Source: Pseudomonas sp. F(2018)
GTDB taxonomy: Bacteria; Pseudomonadota; Gammaproteobacteria; Pseudomonadales; Pseudomonadaceae
Assembly: GCF_005508865.1 (NCBI RefSeq)
Contig: NZ_SCOM01000002.1
Location: forward strand, 124,001 to 188,000
Length of the DNA stretch: 64,000 nt
Reading direction: 5' to 3'
The notes beneath the pieces are model-generated. The model did no database searches and was not told the origin of the DNA. It saw only the letters and a program-made list of their open reading frames with translations. Each line of letters opens with the position of its first letter. Position 1 is the stretch's first letter. The position numbers and the translations under genes are program-made. Shown in pieces: positions 14,678-23,261 of the stretch.

Positions 14678-16364
14678 GGTCTGTTCCAGGTGGGCGCGCG
14701 GCTTGCGGGCGCCAGTTCGTCGATATGGTGGTAGTCGGCGCCCAGTTCGCTGGCCAGCTGGTGGGCGCGGCCGAGGCGGATGGGCGCGCGCTCGATGTCC
14801 AGCAGCAGGCCGGGGCAGGGTAGCGCGGTAAGCCGCGGCCAGTTGCGCAGGCGGCCGTCGGTGAGCAGCAGCAGGCGCTGTTGTTCGCCTGGCTTGTGGC
14901 GCTGGCGACGCAGCAGCCAGGGTGTGGCCAGTTGCAGGGCCTCGATGATCGGTGTTCCGCCGCTGGCGCCGAGCTGCTGCAGCCAGACGTGCAGTTCAGG
15001 CGATGCCTTCTGGCCCTGCCATAGCCAGCGTGGCTGGGCGCCGCCGGCTTCGAGCACGGCCAGGCGTGCGCGCTGGCGATAGGCGCTTGCGAACAGCTCA
15101 GCGAGAAGGCCCTTGGCCTGGGCCAGGGCACCATGGCGGCGGGTGCTGGCCGAGGCGTCGACGATCACCAGCCATAGCTCGCCCGGGCGCAGGCGGCGGG
15201 CGTGCCAGTGCAGGTCGGCGCGGCGGCGCGGGCGGCCGTGGGCGAGGGTCGCCGGCCAGTCGATGCGCGTGGGCGTGCCGGTGCCGCGTGCGCCGCTGCG
15301 TCCGCCTTGGGCCTGGCCGGGGAGGGGTAGGGCATCCGCGCCTTGGGCCTGGCGCGGGCGGATGCTCAGGGCTTTTTTGGCCAGGCGGGTGGCTCGCGCC
15401 GTTCGCCGACCGCTACGGCCTGCGGTGGTAGTGCGCCCCACTGGCCTTCGCCTTGATCCTGTTGCGAGGGCTGCTGGGCCTGGCTCTGCGCAGGCGTTTG
15501 GCTTGCGGCCGGTGGCGTGTGTTCGCGGCGGCGATGGGCGAGGACGAAAGGCTCCAGGGCGTCGATGTCCTGCGCTTCGATCTGGCTGGCGCCACGCCAG
15601 GCTGCATGGGCGCGGGCGCCGCGCAGCCACACCAGGTCGGCGCGCAGGCCGTCCACGGCGGCGGCGAAGCAGCGCTGGGCGATGGTGTCGAGGCTGGCGT
15701 CGTCCAGGGCGATTGTGCTCAGACGTTGGCGTGCATCCATGCAGCGCTGGCGCAGGGCATCCTGTTCGCTCTGCCAATGGGCGAGGAAGGCCTCGGGTGC
15801 GTCGTCGAAGGCCAGGCGGCGGCGGATGATCTCGGCGCGCAGGGCCGGCTCGGGCGTGCCGCCGAGCTGGACCTTGAGGCCGAAGCGGTCGAGCAGTTGC
15901 GGGCGCAGCTCGCCTTCCTCGGGGTTCATGGTGCCGATCAGCACGAAGCGCGCCGGGTGGCTGTGCGACAGGCCATCGCGCTCGATGTGGTTGATGCCGC
16001 TGGACGCCACGTCGAGCAGCAGGTCCACCAGGTGGTCGGGCAGCAGGTTGACCTCGTCGACGTAGAGCACGCCGCCGTGGGCATTGGCCAGCACGCCAGG
16101 GGAGAAGCGCACGCGGCCCTCGCCGAGCGCGGCATCCAGGTCGAGGGTGCCGACAATGCGTTCCTCGCTGGCGCCCAGCGGCAGGGTGACGAAGCGCCCG
16201 CCGTCGAGCAGGTCGGCCACGCCGCGCGCCAGGGTGGACTTGGCCATGCCGCGCGGACCTTCGATCAGCACGCCGCCCAGGGCCGGGTCGATGGCGGCCA
16301 GGCACAGGGCCAGCTTGAGCTCGTCGGCGGCCACCACGGCTGCCAGGGGGAAATGGGGCTGCAT
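14674..16364 (-). CDS. chlD: ChlD-type chelatase subunit (AAA+ plus VWA domain) made by -1 frameshifting
   Basis: The VWA-domain frame runs from the end of the ChlI frame to TGA 14674-14676. It has no ATG at all between the slippery site and the metal-binding motif (only a GTG at 15441 inside chlI and internal CTG codons). A -1 slip on A AAA AAG (15378-15372) would join 331 ChlI residues to 232 VWA residues, about 563 in all. The VWA part contains VDASAST, the DxSxS MIDAS motif, and GGTPIIEAL and LLLLTDGR. The fusion would be the AAA+/VWA partner that works with CobN to insert cobalt, with the short form as the second ATPase subunit. Frameshift production of two cobaltochelatase subunits from one chlD gene has been published; this gene shows all the signals. 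Separate translation from the GTG is the alternative. Confidence 0.75.
15332..15378 (-). promoter_or_regulatory. -1 frameshift signal: A AAA AAG heptamer plus stem-loop
   Basis: On the minus strand AAAAAAG (15378-15372) sits in the frame A AAA AAG, the dnaX-type heptamer, four bases before the chlI TGA (15368-15366). Six bases after it an 11-bp stem with a 4-nt bulge forms between 15365-15351 and 15342-15332, loop 8 nt (15350-15343). Spacing and strength are what -1 frameshift stimulators need. Confidence 0.75.
15366..16364 (-). CDS. chlI: Mg-chelatase-type AAA+ ATPase (ChlI/BchI-like), short frame
   Basis: 332 residues if the ribosome stays in frame. Walker A GPRGMAKST (about 35-43), Walker B VLYVDEVNLL (about 98-107), and FVLIGTMNPEEGELRPQLLD with the sensor and arginine-finger region follow the BchI family. 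It drives cobalt insertion into hydrogenobyrinate a,c-diamide with CobN. The last ~60 residues are a Gln/Pro-rich linker that ends just after the slippery site, as if designed to continue into the VWA domain. ATG 16364 lies 76 nt from the divergent aroF leader peptide ATG. In P. aeruginosa the same gene set (chlI-like, DAHP synthase, cobN) is adjacent, as I recall. Confidence 0.88.
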   Translation of the reverse strand: MQPHFPLAAVVAADELKLALCLAAIDPALGGVLIEGPRGMAKSTLARGVADLLDGGRFVTLPLGASEERIVGTLDLDAALGEGRVRFSPGVLANAHGGVLYVDEVNLLPDHLVDLLLDVASSGINHIERDGLSHSHPARFVLIGTMNPEEGELRPQLLDRFGLKVQLGGTPEPALRAEIIRRRLAFDDAPEAFLAHWQSEQDALRQRCMDARQRLSTIALDDASLDTIAQRCFAAAVDGLRADLVWLRGARAHAAWRGASQIEAQDIDALEPFVLAHRRREHTPPAASQTPAQSQAQQPSQQDQGEGQWGALPPQAVAVGERREPPAWPKKP

Positions 16365-16440
16365 GGCGTTACCTCAGAGCAAGGGTTGAAGTTGAATGGG
16401 GCGATCGGTTAGCGTGGCAACCATCGTTTTGGAGATCAGC

Positions 16441-16569
16441 ATGTCGTCTCGTCCTTCCCTGAACCGCCTCTTTCGCTCCGCCGCTGTCGGCGCGGCTGGC
16501 GTGCGCGCGCAGGTCGAGGCCGTCGCTTATTTCTTTTATGGGTATTGGTTTAGCCAGCGGCGCGCCTGA
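16441..16569 (+). CDS. Aromatic-rich leader peptide 1 of the DAHP synthase gene
   Basis: 42 residues with ATG after TTTTGGAG. The end of the peptide reads AYFFYGYWFSQRRA: eight of nine residues from Tyr to Phe are Tyr, Phe or Trp. Fifty bases beyond its stop lies a 13-bp terminator, and a DAHP synthase gene follows, so this looks like an attenuator that senses charged aromatic tRNAs. A short hairpin (16562-16568 with 16577-16583) spans the stop codon. I could not find a clear antiterminator by eye. Confidence 0.7.
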   Translation: MSSRPSLNRLFRSAAVGAAGVRAQVEAVAYFFYGYWFSQRRA

Positions 16570-16618
16570 TACCCCACAGGCGCCCCAGAGCAAAGGGTCG
16601 CCACCAGCCAGTTTCACG

Positions 16619-16655
16619 AAACCCCGGTCGGCCACCCGACCGGGGTTTTTGTTTT
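16619..16655 (+). terminator. Attenuator-type terminator upstream of aroF
   Basis: Perfect 13-bp stem (16619-16631 with 16636-16648), loop CCAC, followed by T-rich TTGTTTTT. It stands between the first leader peptide and the second one, well before the aroF start, so transcription of aroF must pass it. Confidence 0.85.
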
Positions 16656-16698
16656 TCCGGCCCACAAGGCCAACACGACGCACACAGAGGATCGAAAC

Positions 16699-16800
16699 AT
16701 GACCGCTTACACCGCCTATTACCGCAGCTACCGCAACTCCGCCTGGCGATTTAGCAGCGCTGCCGCGCACCACCGAGATTCCAGTCGAACACCCAGATAG
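16699..16800 (+). CDS. Tyrosine-rich leader peptide 2
   Basis: 33 residues starting MTAYTAYYRSYRNSAWRF, with four Tyr in the first eleven plus Trp and Phe. ATG 16699 follows AGAGG at about 8-nt spacing. It lies 3' of the terminator and 45 nt before the aroF start. A hairpin (16809-16815 with 16821-16827) follows and lies next to the aroF ribosome site, so stalling on Tyr codons could control aroF translation. The peptide is short and unproven, but the residue bias is strong. Confidence 0.55.
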   Translation: MTAYTAYYRSYRNSAWRFSSAAAHHRDSSRTPR

Positions 16801-16845
16801 CGCGCCGCGCGTGGCATGAGGCCACGCCGGGCGAGGACCACCGCC

Positions 16846-17919
16846 ATGAATGCTTCCGTTACCGCTCTGCGCGCACAAGCCGTGCCGCCATCTACCACTC
16901 GCCGCCGCGCAACGCCGCTGCCGAGCCCCACCGATCTGCGCCAGCGCCTGCCGCTGTCCGCCGCTCTCGCCAGCCAGGTTCACTCCCAGCGCGAGGCCAT
17001 CCGCGCCGTGCTCGACGGCTCCGACCCGCGCCTGCTGGTCGTCGTCGGCCCCTGTTCCCTGCACGATCCGATTTCCGCGCTGGAATACGCCGACCGCCTG
17101 GCCGCACTGGCTCCCGAGGTGAGCGACCAGCTGCTGCTGGTGATGCGCGCCTACGTCGAGAAGCCGCGCACCACCATCGGCTGGAAGGGCCTGGTGTACG
17201 ACCCGCAGCTGGACGGCAGCGGCGACATGGCCGGCGGCCTGGAACTGTCGCGCCGGTTGATGCTGGCCATGCTCGAGCGCGGCCTGCCGGTGGCCACCGA
17301 GCTGCTGCAGCCGCTGGTGGCGGGCTACCTCGAGGACCTGCTGGGCTGGGCCGCCATCGGCGCGCGCACCAGCGAGTCGCAGGTGCACCGCGAGCTGGTC
17401 AGCGGCCTGGATGTGCCGGTGGGCTTCAAGAACGGTACCGATGGCAGCCTGTCGATTGCCTGCGACGCCATGCGCTCGGCGGCGCACCCGCACCAGCACT
17501 TCGGTGTGGATGGCCTGGGCCGCTCGGCGCTGGTCGAGACCGATGGCAATCCGGACACCCACCTGGTGCTGCGCGGCGGCCATGGTGGGCCGAACCATGA
17601 TGCGGCCAGCGTGGCCGTGGCGCGGGCGAGCTTGGAGAAGCAGGGCATCGCCGCACGGATCATGGTCGACTGCAGCCACGCCAACAGCGGCAAGGACCCG
17701 CTGCGCCAGCCGGCGGCGCTGCGCGACGTGCTCGAACAGCGCCTGGCCGGCGACGCCAGCCTGCGCGGGGTGATGCTGGAGAGCCATCTGTTCGACGGCT
17801 GCCAGGCGCTGTCCGCCGAGCTGCGTTACGGCGTGTCGATCACCGACGGCTGCCTGGGCTGGAGCGGTACCGAGGCGATGTTGCGCGAGGCGGCCGAGCG
17901 GCTGCGGGCGGGATGTTGA
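16846..17919 (+). CDS. aroF: 3-deoxy-7-phosphoheptulonate synthase (DAHP synthase, class I)
   Basis: 357 residues. Condenses PEP and erythrose 4-phosphate, the first step of the shikimate pathway. Landmarks: VVVGPCSLHDP (about 65-75), YVEKPRTTIGWKG (103-115), GARTSESQVHREL, PVGFKNGTDGS (about 194-204) and VDCSHANSGKD (about 273-283), all active-site segments of the AroF/AroG/AroH family. ATG 16846 with GCGAGG upstream is preferred over ATG 16816, which lies in a hairpin loop with no ribosome site. It is embedded between cobN and the chelatase gene on the opposite strand. Two aromatic leader peptides indicate feedback at the RNA level. Which aromatic amino acid inhibits the enzyme cannot be read safely here. 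Confidence 0.92.
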   Translation: MNASVTALRAQAVPPSTTRRRATPLPSPTDLRQRLPLSAALASQVHSQREAIRAVLDGSDPRLLVVVGPCSLHDPISALEYADRLAALAPEVSDQLLLVMRAYVEKPRTTIGWKGLVYDPQLDGSGDMAGGLELSRRLMLAMLERGLPVATELLQPLVAGYLEDLLGWAAIGARTSESQVHRELVSGLDVPVGFKNGTDGSLSIACDAMRSAAHPHQHFGVDGLGRSALVETDGNPDTHLVLRGGHGGPNHDAASVAVARASLEKQGIAARIMVDCSHANSGKDPLRQPAALRDVLEQRLAGDASLRGVMLESHLFDGCQALSAELRYGVSITDGCLGWSGTEAMLREAAERLRAGC

Positions 17920-17924
17920 GCTTT

Positions 17925-18130
17925 GGCCCTCTCCCCAACCCTCTCCCATAAATAGGAGAGGGGGATGTGGCGCGCGGCTGGCGCAGGGCGGACGAAGCTC
18001 GTTCTGGCTCGGTGTGACGATACCCCTCTCCCTCTGGGAGAGGGGCCGGGGGTGAGGGCGGTGATGTGCGGTGCGGATTGCCCTCACCCCAACCCCTATC
18101 CCGAGGGAAGAGGGGCTAGCTGGAGATCGT
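17925..18130. repeat. CCCTCTCCC/GGGAGAGGG intergenic repeats
   Basis: Several copies of a short inverted motif (CCCTCTCCC-type and GGAGAGGGG-type) with the adjoining GGGGGTGAGGG or CCCTCACCCC word, at about 17931-17963, 18025-18058 and 18079-18117. The same family reappears at 21968-22085 and in part at 36828-36950. They fill the gap between converging aroF and cobN. No gene is present. Confidence 0.7.
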
Positions 18131-18143
18131 GCGCGGGAGCTTT

Positions 18144-18194
18144 GTAGCCCGGATGCAATCCGGGGAGCGCAATCCCGGATTGCATCCGGGCTAC
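18144..18194. terminator. 21-bp perfect inverted repeat (REP-like) between convergent aroF and cobN
   Basis: The arms 18144-18164 and 18174-18194 are perfect complements (each begins GTAGCCCGGAT on its own strand), with a 9-nt loop. Because the genes converge here, this very stable hairpin probably stops transcription from both sides. There is no T-run, so it may work with Rho or as a REP-type 3' end stabiliser. Confidence 0.7.
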
Positions 18195-18206
18195 AGGGGG
18201 AGAGGC

Positions 18207-21200
18207 TCATGACTCCTCCGCATCCAGCAGCAGGTTTTCCAGCGCCGCCTGGTACTCACCAGGCTGCTGCCAGAGGCCGCGCTGCTGGGCTTCCAGCAGG
18301 CGTTCGAGCATGTCCTGCAACGCACCGGGGTTGTGCTGCTGGATAAAGTCGCGGGTATCCTTGTCCAGCAGGTAGGCATCGGCCAGCAAGGCGTACTGGT
18401 GGTCGTCGACCAGCTCGCTGGTGGCGTCGAAGCCGAACAGGTAGTCGACTGTGGCGGCCAGTTCGAAGGCGCCCTTGTAGCCGTGGCGTTTCATTCCGGC
18501 GATCCACTTGGGGTTCACTGCGCGGGCGCGTACTACGCGGCCCAGTTCTTCCTTGAGCGTGCGGATGCGCGGGTTGTCCGGCTGGCTGCTGTCGCCGAAG
18601 TAGCTGGCGGCCTTGGCGCCGCGCAAGGTCTCGACCGCCGCCAGCATGCCGCCCTGGAACTGGTAGTAGTCGTTGGAGTCGAGGATGTCGTGCTCGCGGT
18701 TGTCCTGGTTGTGCAGCACCGCCTGTAGCTGCTGCAGGCGTTCGGCGAACTGCGCGCGGGCCGGCAGGCCCTCGGCGCCCTGGCCGTAGGCGTAGCCGCC
18801 CCAGTTCAGGTAGACCTCGGCCAAGTCGGCGCGGGTCTGCCACAGGCGTTCCTCTACGGCGTTCTGGATGCCGGCGCCATAGGCCCCCGGCTTGGCGCCG
18901 AAGATGCGCCAGCCGGCCTGGCGGCGCGCCTCGACCGGATCCAGGCCCTGGTCCTGATGGGCCAGGGTTTCCTGCCAGACGCGTGCGGCCAGCGGGTTCA
19001 TGTCTTCCGGTTCGTCCAGCTCGGCCACCGCCTGCACGGCCGCATCGAACAGGCGGATCAGGTTGGCGAAGGCATCGCGGAAGAAGCCGGAGACACGCAG
19101 GGTCACGTCCACCCGCGGGCGACCGAGCTGCTCCAGCGGCAGTACTTCGATGCGTTCGACCCGCTGGCTTCCGGGCTGCCACACCGGGCGCACGCCGAGC
19201 AGGGCCAGGGCCTGGGCGATGTCGTCGCCGCCGGTGCGCATGGTCGCCGTGCCCCACACGGAAAGGCCTAGGCGCTGCAGATGCTCGCCCTCGTCCTGCA
19301 GATGGCGCTCCAGCAGGCGTTCGGCGCTCTGTACGCCGATGCGCCAGGCGGTGGGCGTGGGCAGGTGGCGCACGTCCACCGAATAGAAGTTGCGCCCGGT
19401 GGGCAGCACGTCCAGGCGCCCGCGGCTGGGCGCGCCGCTCGGCCCCGGCGGCACGAAGCGGCCTTGCAAAGCGGCGAGCAGGCCGCTCATCTCGGCGCCG
19501 CCACACGCGTCCAGCAGCGGGGCGATATGGCCGCGCAGTTCGTTCAGCACCTCGGTGCTGGCAGGGCCGGGCGCTGACGATTCGGGTTGTTCGATCAGTT
19601 GCAGGGCCAGCAGCTCCAGGCGCTCGCGGGTATCGCCGCGGCTGCGCCAGGGCTCATCGCTGAGCGCCTGCAGGCAATCCGGGCGCGGACCGTTCCAGGG
19701 CTCGGCCGGCTCGCCGCCGAGTGGGTCGAAGTCCAGCTCAAGGTCCTGGGCGAGGGCGCGCAGCAGGCTGGCGTGCTGGCCGTGACCATCGCCGCGCGGG
19801 ATGCGTACCAGGGACAGCAGGGTGTCGCGGCGCAGACGCCCACTCGGCGATTCGCCGAAGCAGTGCAGGCCGTCGCGGATCTGCGATTCCTTGAGGTCGC
19901 ACAGGTAGGCGTCCAGCTGTGGCAGCCAGCTGTCCGCATCGTCGTTGACCTGCAGGCCCAGCTCGCGATCGAGGCTGGCCTCGCGCACCTTGCGCTGAAT
20001 CTCGCTGCGCAGCTCCAGGGCGCGGCGCGGGTCGAGCTGGCTAGCCTCGTAGTACTCGTCGGCCAGGCGCTCCAGGTCGCGCAGCGGGCCGTAGCTCTCG
20101 GCGCGGGTCAGCGGTGGCATCAGGTGGTCGAGGATCACCGCCTGGGTGCGGCGCTTGGCCTGGGCGCCCTCGCCGGGGTCGTTGACGATAAAGGGGTAGA
20201 GGTTGGGCAGGGGGCCGAGGATTGCGCTCGGCCAGCATGCCTCGGACAGGCCGACGCTCTTGCCTGGCAGCCACTCCAGGTTGCCGTGCTTGCCGACGTG
20301 GATCAGCGCGTCACTGGCGAACGCCGTGCGCAGCCAGCAGTAGAAGGCCAGATAGCCATGCGGTGGCACCAGGTCAGGGTCGTGGTACACCGCCGCCGCG
20401 TCCAACTGATAGCCACGCGCCGGCTGGATACCGACGAAGGTCAGGCCGAAGCGCAGGCCGGCGATCATCAAGCGACCGCTGCGGTACATCGGGTCCTGCT
20501 CGGGCGGGCCCCAGCGCTCCAGCACGGCGCGCTGGTTGGCCGCAGGCAGGCTGGCTAACCAGCGCTGGTAGTCGTCCAGCGCCAGGCTCTGGGTGCAGGG
20601 GCGCAGGTCGAGGTTGTCGAGGTCGTTGGTCACGCCGCCGAGCAACTGGTGGATCAGCGCGGTGCCGTCGTGCGGCAGGCCTTCGACCGGGTAACCCTGT
20701 TGCTGCAGGGCGCGCAGGATATTCAGCGCGGCGGCCGGGGTGTCCAGGCCGACGCCGTTGCCGATGCGGCCGTCGCGGGTCGGGTAGTTGGCCAGGATCA
20801 GGGCGACGCGCTTGTCGGCGTTGGCCTTGGCTGCAAGCCGGGTCCAGCGCAGGGCCAGCTCGGCAACGAAATCCATGCCCGGCAGGTGTGGGCGGTAGCG
20901 CACCACATCGCTCTGGCTGCGCTCGCTGCGCGCGGCCACGCCCTTGAAGCTGATCGGCCGGGTGATCAGGCGGCCGTCCAGCTCGGGCAGGGCGATGTGC
21001 ATGGCCAGATCGCGCGGGCCCAGGCCCTGAGCACTGGCCTGCCACTGCTCCTCGCTGTCCAGGGCGCAGAGCGCCTGCAGCACCGGCACGTCGCGGCGGA
21101 ACGGCCGCTCCTGTGGCGACTCCGGGTTGGACTGGGCGAAGCCGGTGGTATTGAGGATCACCGCCGTGTCGGTCTCGTCCAGCCAGGCCTCGACCTGGGC

Positions 21201-21941
21201 CAGGCACTCGGCCTCCTTGAGGCTGGCCACGGCAATCGGCAGTGGGTTGAGGCCCTGGGCCTGCAGGCGCTGGCAGAAGGTATCGACGAAGGCGGTGTTT
21301 CCGGCCTGGACCTGGGCGCGGTAGAACAGCAGCGCCGCCACCGGCCGGCCTGGCTGCCACTCGGCACGCCAGTGTTCGAGGCTTGCCTCGCTATGGCGCG
21401 GGTGATGGATCAGCGTACGCGGCAGGGCGCGCGGCTCGCTCCACGGGTAGTCGCGCTGCAGCCAGCGGCTGGCGATGCAGTGCAGCAGATGGCGGGCGTT
21501 GTCCGCGCCGCCCTGGCGCAGGTATTGCCACAGGCGCTGGCTGTCCTCGCTCGGTACGTTGCTCAGCGTGGTCAGCTCGGGATCGGGGCTGTCGTCGCCG
21601 GGCACCAGAATGATCTTGGCGCCCAGGCGGCCCAGCTCGACCAGGCGCTCGATGCCGTAGCGCCAGTAGCTGACGCCGCCGTGCACCGAGATCAGGATGA
21701 CTTTGGCGTGGCGCAGTACCTGCTCGACGTAGAAGTCCACCGAGGCGTGGTTGGGCAGCTGCGCCGGGCTGGCCAGGCGCAGGCTGGGGAAGTCCTCGGG
21801 TAGCTCGCGCGCCACCTCGGCCAGCAGCGACAGATGCGAGTCGCCGGTGCAGAGGATCACCAGCTCGGCCGGGGTCTGGCCGAGGTCGGCGATGCTGTCG
21901 GCCGGCAAGGTGACGCCGGCCTGGGCGCGCAGCAGGTGCAT
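18207..21941 (-). CDS. cobN: Aerobic cobaltochelatase large subunit CobN
   Basis: 1244 residues, normal for CobN. Inserts cobalt into hydrogenobyrinic acid a,c-diamide with ATP, together with the ChlI/ChlD-type ATPase subunits encoded at 14.7-16.4 kb. Family landmarks: VHGGVSYWRYGIERL near 80, HPGDDSP-like metal region, DALIHVGKHGNLEWLPGKSVGL (about 535-557), ANLIRLFDAAVQAVAEL-type segment and GAKPGAYGAGIQNAVEE in the last quarter. It follows cobW on the minus strand after a repeat-filled gap of ~160 bp and so shares the upstream cobalamin riboswitch. The ATG at 21941 lies just before repeats. Confidence 0.95.
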   Translation of the reverse strand: MHLLRAQAGVTLPADSIADLGQTPAELVILCTGDSHLSLLAEVARELPEDFPSLRLASPAQLPNHASVDFYVEQVLRHAKVILISVHGGVSYWRYGIERLVELGRLGAKIILVPGDDSPDPELTTLSNVPSEDSQRLWQYLRQGGADNARHLLHCIASRWLQRDYPWSEPRALPRTLIHHPRHSEASLEHWRAEWQPGRPVAALLFYRAQVQAGNTAFVDTFCQRLQAQGLNPLPIAVASLKEAECLAQVEAWLDETDTAVILNTTGFAQSNPESPQERPFRRDVPVLQALCALDSEEQWQASAQGLGPRDLAMHIALPELDGRLITRPISFKGVAARSERSQSDVVRYRPHLPGMDFVAELALRWTRLAAKANADKRVALILANYPTRDGRIGNGVGLDTPAAALNILRALQQQGYPVEGLPHDGTALIHQLLGGVTNDLDNLDLRPCTQSLALDDYQRWLASLPAANQRAVLERWGPPEQDPMYRSGRLMIAGLRFGLTFVGIQPARGYQLDAAAVYHDPDLVPPHGYLAFYCWLRTAFASDALIHVGKHGNLEWLPGKSVGLSEACWPSAILGPLPNLYPFIVNDPGEGAQAKRRTQAVILDHLMPPLTRAESYGPLRDLERLADEYYEASQLDPRRALELRSEIQRKVREASLDRELGLQVNDDADSWLPQLDAYLCDLKESQIRDGLHCFGESPSGRLRRDTLLSLVRIPRGDGHGQHASLLRALAQDLELDFDPLGGEPAEPWNGPRPDCLQALSDEPWRSRGDTRERLELLALQLIEQPESSAPGPASTEVLNELRGHIAPLLDACGGAEMSGLLAALQGRFVPPGPSGAPSRGRLDVLPTGRNFYSVDVRHLPTPTAWRIGVQSAERLLERHLQDEGEHLQRLGLSVWGTATMRTGGDDIAQALALLGVRPVWQPGSQRVERIEVLPLEQLGRPRVDVTLRVSGFFRDAFANLIRLFDAAVQAVAELDEPEDMNPLAARVWQETLAHQDQGLDPVEARRQAGWRIFGAKPGAYGAGIQNAVEERLWQTRADLAEVYLNWGGYAYGQGAEGLPARAQFAERLQQLQAVLHNQDNREHDILDSNDYYQFQGGMLAAVETLRGAKAASYFGDSSQPDNPRIRTLKEELGRVVRARAVNPKWIAGMKRHGYKGAFELAATVDYLFGFDATSELVDDHQYALLADAYLLDKDTRDFIQQHNPGALQDMLERLLEAQQRGLWQQPGEYQAALENLLLDAEES

Positions 21942-21967
21942 GGTTAGGGTACCGCGCTGCCGTGGAG

Positions 21968-22085
21968 ACCCTCACCCCAGCCCTCTCCCAGAGGGAGAGG
22001 GAGTTGGTGCGGCGCTAGGGTTTCAGCCAGGCGTGGCTTTCCTCCCCTCTCCCCTTGGGAGAGGGGCCGGGGGTGAGGGAGCCAC
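21968..22085. repeat. Second CCCTCTCCC/GGGAGAGGG repeat cluster
   Basis: Two inverted units, CCCTCTCCCAGAGGGAGAGG (around 21980-21999) and CCCCTCTCCCCTTGGGAGAG (around 22046-22065), the second followed by GGGCCGGGGGTGAGGG. They occupy the gap between cobW and cobN, where they could terminate or process the cobW-cobN transcript. Confidence 0.7.
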
Positions 22086-22101
22086 AGTCGGCTCGCGCTC
22101 A

Positions 22102-23151
22102 TCACGCCAGGGCGGCCTGCAGCTCCGCCTCGATGGCGGCGCGATCAAGGCTCTGGCCGATCAGCACCAGGCGGCTCTGCCGTGCTTCGCCTTCGCCCCA
22201 GACGCGGTCGAAGTGGCGGTCGAAGCGCTGGCCGACGCCCTGTACCAGCAGACGCATGGCCTTGCCGGGGATGGCGGCGAAGCCCTTGACGCGCAGGATG
22301 CCGTGCTTGGCCACGGCGTCCTTGAGGGCGGAGAGCAGGCGGGCTTCCTCAGCCTCCGGCAGGACCACGTCGAAGGAGTCGAACTCGTCGTGGTCGTGGT
22401 CCTCGTCTTCCTCGTCGTGGTGGGTGCGACGGGCGTCGATATGCAGTTCGGTCTCGCAGTTCAGGCCGAGCAGCACGCCCAGCGGCAGGTCGCCGCCCTG
22501 GGCCTCGATCACCTTGACTGCTGGCGGCAGCTCCTCGGCCACCTCGGCGCGCACGGCGGCCAGGGCGTCGGCGTCGAGCAGGTCGGTCTTGTTCAGCACC
22601 ACCAGGTCGGCGCTGGCCAACTGGTCGGCGAACAGCTCGTGCAGCGGCGATTCGTGGTCGAGGTTGGGGTCCTGCTTGCGCTGGGCGTCCACCTGATCGG
22701 GGAAGGCGGCGAAGGTACCGGCGGCCACGGCCGGGCTGTCGACCACGGTGATCACCGCATCGACGGTGCAGGCGGTGCGGATTTCCGGCCAGTTGAAGGC
22801 CTGTACCAGCGGCTTGGGCAGGGCCAGGCCGGAGGTCTCGATAAGGATATGGTCGAGCTCGCCGCGCCGCGCCACCAGCTCGCGCATCACCGGGAAGAAT
22901 TCTTCCTGCACGGTGCAGCACAGGCAGCCGTTGGCCAGTTCATAGACGCGGCCGTTGGCCTCTTCCTCGGTGCAGCCGATGGAGCACTGTTTGAGGATGG
23001 CGCCGTCGATGCCCAGCTCGCCGAATTCATTGACGATCACCGCGATGCGGCGGCCGCCGGCATTGGCCAGCAGGTGACGGAGCAGGGTGGTTTTACCAGC
23101 ACCGAGAAAGCCGGTGACGATGGTGACGGGAAGTTTGGCGAGCGATTGCAT
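22102..23151 (-). CDS. cobW: CobW-type GTPase metallochaperone
   Basis: 349 residues. G3E-family GTPase. Walker A GFLGAGKTT (about 14-22), the metal-binding CxCC in NGCLCC (about 73-78), TSGLALP, and NKTD (about 186-189) are all intact. A His/Asp/Glu-rich loop (HHDEEDEDHDHDEFD, around 245) is a further metal-binding stretch before the C-terminal CobW domain. It is thought to deliver cobalt to the CobN chelatase. First gene of the minus-strand unit under a cobalamin riboswitch, with cobN next. Confidence 0.92.
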   Translation of the reverse strand: MQSLAKLPVTIVTGFLGAGKTTLLRHLLANAGGRRIAVIVNEFGELGIDGAILKQCSIGCTEEEANGRVYELANGCLCCTVQEEFFPVMRELVARRGELDHILIETSGLALPKPLVQAFNWPEIRTACTVDAVITVVDSPAVAAGTFAAFPDQVDAQRKQDPNLDHESPLHELFADQLASADLVVLNKTDLLDADALAAVRAEVAEELPPAVKVIEAQGGDLPLGVLLGLNCETELHIDARRTHHDEEDEDHDHDEFDSFDVVLPEAEEARLLSALKDAVAKHGILRVKGFAAIPGKAMRLLVQGVGQRFDRHFDRVWGEGEARQSRLVLIGQSLDRAAIEAELQAALA

Positions 23152-23261
23152 GGCAGCCCCGGAAGCGTCGTGAAATGGACGGACGGGCAGGGCGGGGCAC
23201 GCGCGGACGAGCGAGGGCCGAACACCACCGGATCACCCCGCCCGGTTGTCGAAACATTTGC

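Noticed and set aside
16385..16415. Sigma-70 promoter for the aroF leader (TTGAAG with TTAGCG)
   Set aside because: The -10 match is poor and several equally weak alternatives exist in the same 70 bp, so I do not list it.
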